The notes under the pieces were generated by a model. The model ran no database searches. It saw only the letters and a list, made by a program, of their open reading frames with translations, and had not been told where the DNA came from. The position numbers and the translations under genes were made by a program. From Staphylococcus equorum (GTDB taxonomy: Bacteria > Bacillota > Bacilli > Staphylococcales > Staphylococcaceae), in assembly GCF_029024965.1 (NCBI RefSeq), contig NZ_CP118982.1:992001-1056000 (forward strand): 64,000 nt of DNA. Direction: 5' to 3'. Shown here piece by piece: positions 58,964 through 64,000 of the stretch (within the stretch, counting starts at the first letter, position 1; every line of letters starts with the position of its first letter).

Positions 58964-59678
58964 TATTAAAAACTTATACAAGTCATTTGGTAAAAATGAA
59001 GTTCTAAAAGGTATTGATTTTACTGTAAATCAAGGCGAAGTAGTAGCAATCATAGGTCCTTCAGGTAGTGGGAAAAGTACCTTACTGCGTTGCATGAATC
59101 TACTAGAGACGCCAACAAGTGGTGAAGTTATATTTAAAGACAATAATTTAACGAGTAAAGATACAGAATTAGAAAAATTGCGTCAACAAATGGGGATGGT
59201 ATTTCAAAATTTCAATTTATTTCCGCATAAAAAAGTAATAGATAATGTTATTTTAGCGCCTAGTTTATTAAAAAAAGGGAATCAAAATGACTTGAAAAAA
59301 GAGGCCCAGTTGTTATTAGAAAAAGTGGGTCTAGAGGATAAATCTGATGCATATCCAGCACAATTATCTGGTGGTCAAAAGCAAAGGGTAGCAATTGCTA
59401 GAGCATTAGCGATGAACCCTGAAGTTCTATTGTTTGATGAGCCGACATCAGCGCTTGATCCAGAGGTTGTAGGAGACGTATTGAAAGTTATGAAAGATCT
59501 AGCTAAAGAGGGTATGACAATGGTAGTTGTAACCCATGAAATGCATTTTGCTAGAGATGTAAGTGATAAAGTAGTATTTATGGCTGATGGTGTCATCGTT
59601 GAGTCTGGGACACCAGAAGAAGTCTTTGACCACCAACAACATGAAAGAACGAAAAACTTCTTATCAAGAGTTTTGTAA
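58956..59678 (+). CDS. Amino-acid ABC transporter ATPase (GlnQ-like)
   Basis: 240 residues from a GTG start: Walker [11 protein letters not shown]-loop [11 protein letters not shown], signature [15 protein letters not shown], Walker [14 protein letters not shown] and H-loop VTHEMHFA. Energises the preceding fused permease. Starts within the permease gene (RBS GAAGGGAG at 58938). Confidence 0.94.
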   Translation: MINIKNLYKSFGKNEVLKGIDFTVNQGEVVAIIGPSGSGKSTLLRCMNLLETPTSGEVIFKDNNLTSKDTELEKLRQQMGMVFQNFNLFPHKKVIDNVILAPSLLKKGNQNDLKKEAQLLLEKVGLEDKSDAYPAQLSGGQKQRVAIARALAMNPEVLLFDEPTSALDPEVVGDVLKVMKDLAKEGMTMVVVTHEMHFARDVSDKVVFMADGVIVESGTPEEVFDHQQHERTKNFLSRVL

Positions 59679-59704
59679 TTATTTAATAATAAGACTGAAT
59701 TGGT

Positions 59705-59736
59705 AACATAGGATTGTTTAAAATCAATCTTATGTT
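59705..59736 (+). terminator. Hairpin after the glutamine transporter operon
   Basis: AACATAGGATTG pairs with CAATCTTATGTT (one G-U); the T run is interrupted. Confidence 0.55.
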
Positions 59737-59858
59737 ATTGATTTGGTCTTTTAATTTTTTATATTTAAATTATAATAAAAGTATTATAGCTAATACTCTA
59801 AAGCCATACGAATGTGTTAAACTGTAGAATGTATGTTTTTAAGGTGGGGTGTATGAAA

Positions 59859-60989
59859 ATGGATTTAAACCAATTAAAACAAGATGTTATAGACTATGCC
59901 CATTCAATTGGTATTGATAGTATTGGTTTTACGACAGCTGATCCTTTCGATGAAATGAAGCAAAAGTTAGTGGATTATCATGCAAAAGGTTATGCATCTG
60001 GTTTTGAAGAATCTGATATAGAGTTAAGAACAGAACCGAAATTAAACTTGCCAACAGCGAGATCTATTATAGCAATCGGCGTTGGTTATCCAAATAAATT
60101 AAAAGGTGCGCCTAAAAGTGTCCGTGGAGACAGAAGAGGTATGTTTGCCAGAGCTTCTTGGGGGCAAGATTATCATACTATTATGAGAAAACGGTTAGAT
60201 AAATTAGGTGAGTATTTACAATCTAGAGTAGAAGACGTTGAAATTAAATCAATGGTAGATACGGGAGCATTATCTGATCGTGCTGTAGCAGAACGTGCAG
60301 GGCTTGGGTTTGTAGGAAGAAATGGCTTTGTCATCAATCCTGACCTTGGCACATGGACGTATTTAGGCGAGATGCTAGTTAGTATACCTTTTGCTCCTGA
60401 TGACCCGTTAATCGATAGCTGTGGCGATTGTACGATTTGTGTCGATCGTTGTCCAACAGGAGCACTCGTTGGAGATGGACAGTTAAATAGTCAGAAATGT
60501 ATTAGTTTTTTAACTCAGACGAAAGGCTATCTCGAAGATGAATATCGTTATAAAATTGGTAATAGACTTTATGGATGTGATACATGTCAACAAGTGTGCC
60601 CGAAAAATAAAGGGATTAACACACAACATGACGATATAGTATTAGAACCTGAAATTTTAAAACCAAGACTCGTGCCTTTATTAAAAATGAGTAATAAAGA
60701 ATTTAAAAATACTTATGGTCATTTAGCAGGAGCATGGAGAGGTAAGAAACCGATTCAACGTAATGCAATTATTGCTTTAGCACATTTTAAAGAAGAAACA
60801 GCAATACCAGAATTACAAGATGTTGCGTTAGATGATCCAAGACCTATGATCAGAGCTACAGCATATTGGGCGATAGGACAAATTCAAGGCGAGGCTGCTA
60901 GACCATTTGTTGAACAACATTATGAAAATGAACTAGAAGAGGTTCAAATTGAAATGTTAAAAGGACTTGAAACGAGGAGCGAAAAATAG
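59859..60989 (+). CDS. queG: Epoxyqueuosine reductase
   Basis: Last step of queuosine synthesis in tRNAs with GUN anticodons (Asp, His, Tyr and Asn; three of these are in the array here). 376 residues; two [4Fe-4S] sites CGDCTICVDRCPTGA and CDTCQQVCPKN, after a cobalamin-binding domain, and C-terminal HEAT-like repeats. AAGGTGGGG fits the ATG at 59859 (spacing 9); ATGs at 59853 and 59814 are also in frame. Joined to trmL by one base. Confidence 0.94.
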   Translation: MDLNQLKQDVIDYAHSIGIDSIGFTTADPFDEMKQKLVDYHAKGYASGFEESDIELRTEPKLNLPTARSIIAIGVGYPNKLKGAPKSVRGDRRGMFARASWGQDYHTIMRKRLDKLGEYLQSRVEDVEIKSMVDTGALSDRAVAERAGLGFVGRNGFVINPDLGTWTYLGEMLVSIPFAPDDPLIDSCGDCTICVDRCPTGALVGDGQLNSQKCISFLTQTKGYLEDEYRYKIGNRLYGCDTCQQVCPKNKGINTQHDDIVLEPEILKPRLVPLLKMSNKEFKNTYGHLAGAWRGKKPIQRNAIIALAHFKEETAIPELQDVALDDPRPMIRATAYWAIGQIQGEAARPFVEQHYENELEEVQIEMLKGLETRSEK

Positions 60990-60990
60990 A

Positions 60991-61461
60991 ATGACAAATC
61001 ACATAGTATTATATCAACCACAGATACCAGGTAATACAGGCAGTATAGCAAGAACATGTGCAGGCACATATACACATTTACACTTGATTAAGCCACTTGG
61101 TTTCAGTACAGATGACAAGATGTTAAAGCGTGCTGGATTAGATTATTGGGAAACTGTTAATATTACTTATCATGAAAGTATCGAAGACTTTTTTGAAGCA
61201 ACAGAGGGCACTTATTATTTATTAACTAAATTTGGAAAGAAAACATATTCAGATTTTGATTTTACTGATACTGCTCATGATCATTTCTTTATTTTCGGAC
61301 GTGAAACGACAGGATTACCTGACTGGGTGAAAGAAACGTATCAAGAAACGGCATTACGTATTCCTATGAATGATAATATTAGATCATTAAACTTATCTAA
61401 TACAGCATCATTACTTATTTACGAAGCATTACGACAACAAAGTTTTCCAGAATTACATTAA
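60991..61461 (+). CDS. trmL: tRNA (cytidine/uridine-34-2'-O)-methyltransferase TrmL
   Basis: SPOUT methylase of wobble position of tRNA-Leu isoacceptors (TAA/CAA). 156 residues with PQIPGNTGSIARTC at the N terminus, FGRETTGLP, and the SAM knot end NLSNTASLL. RBS GAGGAG within the 3' end of queG. The Leu TAA and CAA tRNAs lie at 54065 and 55941. Confidence 0.94.
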   Translation: MTNHIVLYQPQIPGNTGSIARTCAGTYTHLHLIKPLGFSTDDKMLKRAGLDYWETVNITYHESIEDFFEATEGTYYLLTKFGKKTYSDFDFTDTAHDHFFIFGRETTGLPDWVKETYQETALRIPMNDNIRSLNLSNTASLLIYEALRQQSFPELH

Positions 61462-61645
61462 TAAATGCGCTAAATGAATGAAAATAATGTGGTAGATTTG
61501 TATAATAGAGATAAGTCTTATAACTTAGCATTTAGTTAATTAAATTGATACATTAGTGATGTTGTGGTTTATCTCCATTACATCAAGGGTATTAATAAAA
61601 ATAATGCTAGAACGCGTCTTAATAAAAAAGAGGAGTGTAATTACT

Positions 61646-62245
61646 ATGGCAATGAACTTTAAAGTTTTAGAAAACGAAAAAATTGTAGCTGAATATGCTG
61701 CAGATATATTAAGAAAACAATTTAACAACAATCCGACGACTATTGCAGGTCTACACCTTTCTAATGATAATTCACCAGTATTAGATGAATTAAAGAAAAA
61801 TGTAGATAATCATCCTGTAGACTTTAGTCAAATCAACATTTTAGATTATGACGATAATAAATCTTATTTTGAAGCTTTAGGTGTACCTGAAGGTCAAATT
61901 TATAATGTTTCATTTAATGAAGACACTGAATCATTTATCAGTGATAAAATTAAAACAAAAGAAAATAAAGGTAAATTGATTACACAAGTACTATCAATTG
62001 ATACTAATGGTAAATTGAACGTAAGTGTAAAACAAGGTCTATTTTCAGCACGTGAAGTTATATTAATTATCACTGGCGCTGACAAAAAAGAAATTGTTCA
62101 CAAATTATATGAAGAAAATGGTAAAACAAACTTTGAACCTTCAGATTTAAAAGCACATCGCATGGTAAATGTGGTTTTAGATGAAGCGGCAGCAGAAGGA
62201 TTACCTGAAGATGTAAGACATTATTTCACAGCACGTTTTGCTTAA
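61646..62245 (+). CDS. Conserved protein with NagB-like (glucosamine-6-phosphate isomerase) resemblance
   Basis: 199 residues, no membrane segment. Homologues in staphylococci are often labelled glucosamine-6-phosphate isomerase-like; here I see the general alpha/beta pattern (LLNILDYDDNKSYFEALGV, VILIITGADKKEIV, AHRMVNVVLDEAAAEGL) but no clear active-site match to NagB, so catalysis is uncertain. RBS AAAGAGGAG before ATG 61646; frame opens at 61556. Confidence 0.65.
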   Translation: MAMNFKVLENEKIVAEYAADILRKQFNNNPTTIAGLHLSNDNSPVLDELKKNVDNHPVDFSQINILDYDDNKSYFEALGVPEGQIYNVSFNEDTESFISDKIKTKENKGKLITQVLSIDTNGKLNVSVKQGLFSAREVILIITGADKKEIVHKLYEENGKTNFEPSDLKAHRMVNVVLDEAAAEGLPEDVRHYFTARFA

Positions 62246-62268
62246 TATAAAAATGTGAGGTGATAGGT

Positions 62269-62454
62269 ATGGCAAACGAAAAAGATAATAAACATTTACA
62301 AAATGATGCATTTGAACCTGAAAATGAAATGGTCAGTGACTACGAAGATGTAGTAGAACTTGGTAAGGAAATGGAACAAATTTCCGAGGAAAATGATGAA
62401 GCTAAGTTAGATAAATCACATGATCCAGAAGTTCGTTCAGATTTAAAAGATTAG
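62269..62454 (+). CDS. Small acidic hypothetical protein
   Basis: 61 residues, strongly acidic, no membrane segment. RBS GTGAGGTGA before the ATG at 62269; the frame opens at 62260 with an upstream ATG. Adjacent to the NagB-like gene (23 bases). Not recognised to family. Confidence 0.7.
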   Translation: MANEKDNKHLQNDAFEPENEMVSDYEDVVELGKEMEQISEENDEAKLDKSHDPEVRSDLKD

Positions 62455-62462
62455 TTTTAATT

Positions 62463-62503
62463 TAGCTCTTTGTTGAATTTGTTATTCACAAAGGGCTATT
62501 TCT
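62463..62503 (+). terminator. Terminator after the small acidic gene
   Basis: TAGCTCTTTGT and ACAAAGGGCTA pair (one G-U), then TTTCTA. Confidence 0.7.
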
Positions 62504-62661
62504 ATGTCTTTTTATAGCAATCGAGACTTTAAGAAGATGAAAATTTAACTTTTTGATTTTCAAATAACACGATAAATTATTTTCAATTTAAAAAGAAATG
62601 CCAAGTTAAAAGTGAATGTGTTATTATTATATCATTATTGGATTTAAGGAGACTTATACAT

Positions 62662-63078
62662 ATGTTAAGTAAGTATTGGAAATACATTATGATTAGTGCT
62701 GTCATTGTTAATTTAATTTCTATTAAAGGCTTTCCTATGGCAATTGGTGCACTCTACTTACCCGTGTTATTTAAAGTTATAAAATTGCAGATAAATTTAT
62801 CGCGTGGACTTGTTGATCAAGTTAATGCTTCTACGTTTGTTAAAGGTAATCAAACAGGAATTATTATAAGTGTGATATGTTGTATTGTAATAACTGTATT
62901 GTTATTTAAACCATTAGGAGATTTTTATAATGGTTTAACTGGGTTCTTAGGTACATTAGTTACGATTAGTCCTGTTACTATGGTAATCGGTGCGATTCTA
63001 CTCATATTAACAGCAGTAGGCGTAATACAAGCAGCAAAAGTACAATTCAACAAAATAAACATTACTAAAGAAAGTTAA
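62662..63078 (+). CDS. Small membrane protein, function unknown
   Basis: 138 residues with about four hydrophobic segments (residues 8-40, 68-85, 92-125) and a basic C terminus. No family recognised. AAGGAG at 62647-62652 supports the ATG at 62662; the frame runs upstream to 62638. Confidence 0.75.
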   Translation: MLSKYWKYIMISAVIVNLISIKGFPMAIGALYLPVLFKVIKLQINLSRGLVDQVNASTFVKGNQTGIIISVICCIVITVLLFKPLGDFYNGLTGFLGTLVTISPVTMVIGAILLILTAVGVIQAAKVQFNKINITKES

Positions 63079-63102
63079 ATTTCATAGTGTTAGATGATTT
63101 AT

Positions 63103-63147
63103 AAAAAATACCGTAAAATCTTATTGATTTTGACGGTATTTTTTTAT
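63103..63147 (+). terminator. Terminator before fumC
   Basis: AAAAAATACCGTAAAATC pairs with GATTTTGACGGTATTTTTTT; one mismatch. Confidence 0.88.
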
Positions 63148-63217
63148 GGAAAAGTGAAGTGTTCTAGTTAATAAAGTAAAATAATAACTCATAAATACAG
63201 TTTAAAATAAAATAATA

Positions 63218-63231
63218 TGTAAACGCTCTAT
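63218..63231 (+). promoter_or_regulatory. Possible cre (CcpA) site before fumC
   Basis: TGTAAACGCTCTAT fits TGWAANCGNTNWCA with one or two mismatches at the 3' end. It lies just before the presumed -35 element, so CcpA control is only suggested. Confidence 0.4.
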
Positions 63232-63238
63232 AATACGA

Positions 63239-63268
63239 TTGCCCCTTTAAAATAATTAATGCTATACT
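63239..63268 (+). promoter_or_regulatory. Probable fumC promoter
   Basis: TTGCCC, 18 bases, TATACT, about 38 bases before the fumC ATG. Confidence 0.55.
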
Positions 63269-63305
63269 AAAGCTGAATAACGAATAATGAAGGGGAGAAT
63301 TTGAA

Positions 63306-64000
63306 ATGTCAGTTAGAATTGAACATGATACATTCGGTGAAATTGAAGTACCTGCAGATAAATATTGGGGTGCTCAAACAGAAAGAAGTAAACGCAATTT
63401 TCCAGTAGGTAAAGAACAAATGCCAATTGAAGTTGTTTACGGATTTGCTCAGTTAAAAAGAGGGGCAGCTTTAGCTAACAATGAATTAGGAAAACTATCA
63501 GATGCTAAAAAAGATGCCATTGTTTATGCTTGTGACCGTGTCATTAATAAAGAGCTAGATGAACATTTTCCATTAGTGGTTTGGCAAACAGGTAGTGGCA
63601 CACAAAGTAATATGAACGTAAACGAAGTTGTGAGCTATGTAGCTAATGAATATTTAAAATCACAAGGCAGTGATGAAACGATTCATCCGAATGATGACGT
63701 TAATAAATCACAAAGTTCAAATGATACATTCCCAACAGCAATGCATGTTGCATTATATAATGAAGTAGAAACAAAACTTGAACCAGCTTTAAAAGCGTTG
63801 CGTGATACTTTTAAAGAAAAAGAAGAACAATTTAACGATATTATAAAAATTGGACGTACGCATTTACAAGATGCAACGCCTATTCGTTTAGGACAAGAAA
63901 TTAGTGGATGGCGTTTCATGCTTGATAAATGTGAAACTTTATTAGGCGAATCAAAAGCACACATTTTAAATTTAGCGATTGGCGGTACAGCTGTAGGTAC
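63306..64000 (+). CDS. fumC: Fumarate hydratase class II, 3' end cut by the window
   Basis: TCA-cycle fumarase, fumarate to L-malate. 231 residues visible of about 460. [21 protein letters not shown] at the N terminus, [14 protein letters not shown] (substrate site), and [15 protein letters not shown] and [12 protein letters not shown] are the class II signatures. RBS GAAGGGGAG. Continues beyond base 64000. Confidence 0.96.
   Translation, partial: MSVRIEHDTFGEIEVPADKYWGAQTERSKRNFPVGKEQMPIEVVYGFAQLKRGAALANNELGKLSDAKKDAIVYACDRVINKELDEHFPLVVWQTGSGTQSNMNVNEVVSYVANEYLKSQGSDETIHPNDDVNKSQSSNDTFPTAMHVALYNEVETKLEPALKALRDTFKEKEEQFNDIIKIGRTHLQDATPIRLGQEISGWRFMLDKCETLLGESKAHILNLAIGGTAVG

Overview
The window is chromosomal DNA of a low-GC coagulase-negative Staphylococcus. 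The gene order (purB, pcrB-pcrA-ligA-camS, gatCAB, murT-gatD, vraUTSR, a Sav1866-type exporter, perR, rRNA/tRNA cluster) is staphylococcal. The 16S rRNA gene resembles the S. saprophyticus/S. xylosus group rather than S. aureus; this is from memory, not a search. No insertion sequence, prophage, CRISPR array or resistance island is visible, so most of the window is core genome.

Layout. 1-10620: end of nadE, two small conserved genes, purB, a TrpR-like regulator, a D,D-carboxypeptidase and the pcrB-pcrA-ligA-camS operon. 10621-11322: 702 bp without a gene, holding hairpin repeats, where S. aureus as I recall carries putP. 11323-19223: gatCAB (Glu/Asp-tRNA amidation), diacylglycerol kinase, the rRNA methylase rlmD, a membrane HExxH protein and dinB. 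19254-20490, reverse: an exonuclease and ferritin. 20659-27580: murT-gatD (lipid II amidation), a reverse FUSC-family gene, map, and the cell-wall stress operon vraUTSR. 27776-29928, reverse: yihY, a YtxH-like protein and ptpA. 30063-43141: mainly forward genes including ampS, a DJ-1 family protein, a monofunctional peptidoglycan glycosyltransferase, recX-yfhH, a TagH/TagG-like ABC pair with an apparently degenerate ATPase, mutY, ntdP and the Sav1866 homologue. 43257-45716, reverse: a second FUSC-family gene and hemL. 45799-47765: bcp, a 2-hydroxyacid dehydrogenase and perR.

48104-56085 is a complete rRNA operon: tandem promoters, 16S, tRNA-Ile, tRNA-Ala, 23S, 5S, then 26 tRNA genes. RNase III-type processing stems flank 16S and 23S. 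Near the end of the array are three tandem Gly(UCC) genes without the D-loop GG and the TTC of the T loop, the hallmark of the non-proteinogenic tRNA-Gly that feeds the pentaglycine bridges of staphylococcal peptidoglycan. 56249-64000 carries a PTS EIIC/PfoR-like membrane protein, a glutamine-type ABC transporter, queG-trmL, three poorly characterised genes and the start of fumC.

Themes. Cell-wall functions recur: MurT/GatD, VraTSR, Mgt, the D,D-carboxypeptidase and the Gly tRNAs. Peroxide and iron control is visible as perR with a self-site and a near-perfect PerR box at ftnA. The least explained items are the degenerate TagH-like ATPase, several nested inverted repeats between genes, and an intrinsic terminator placed before the last tRNA.
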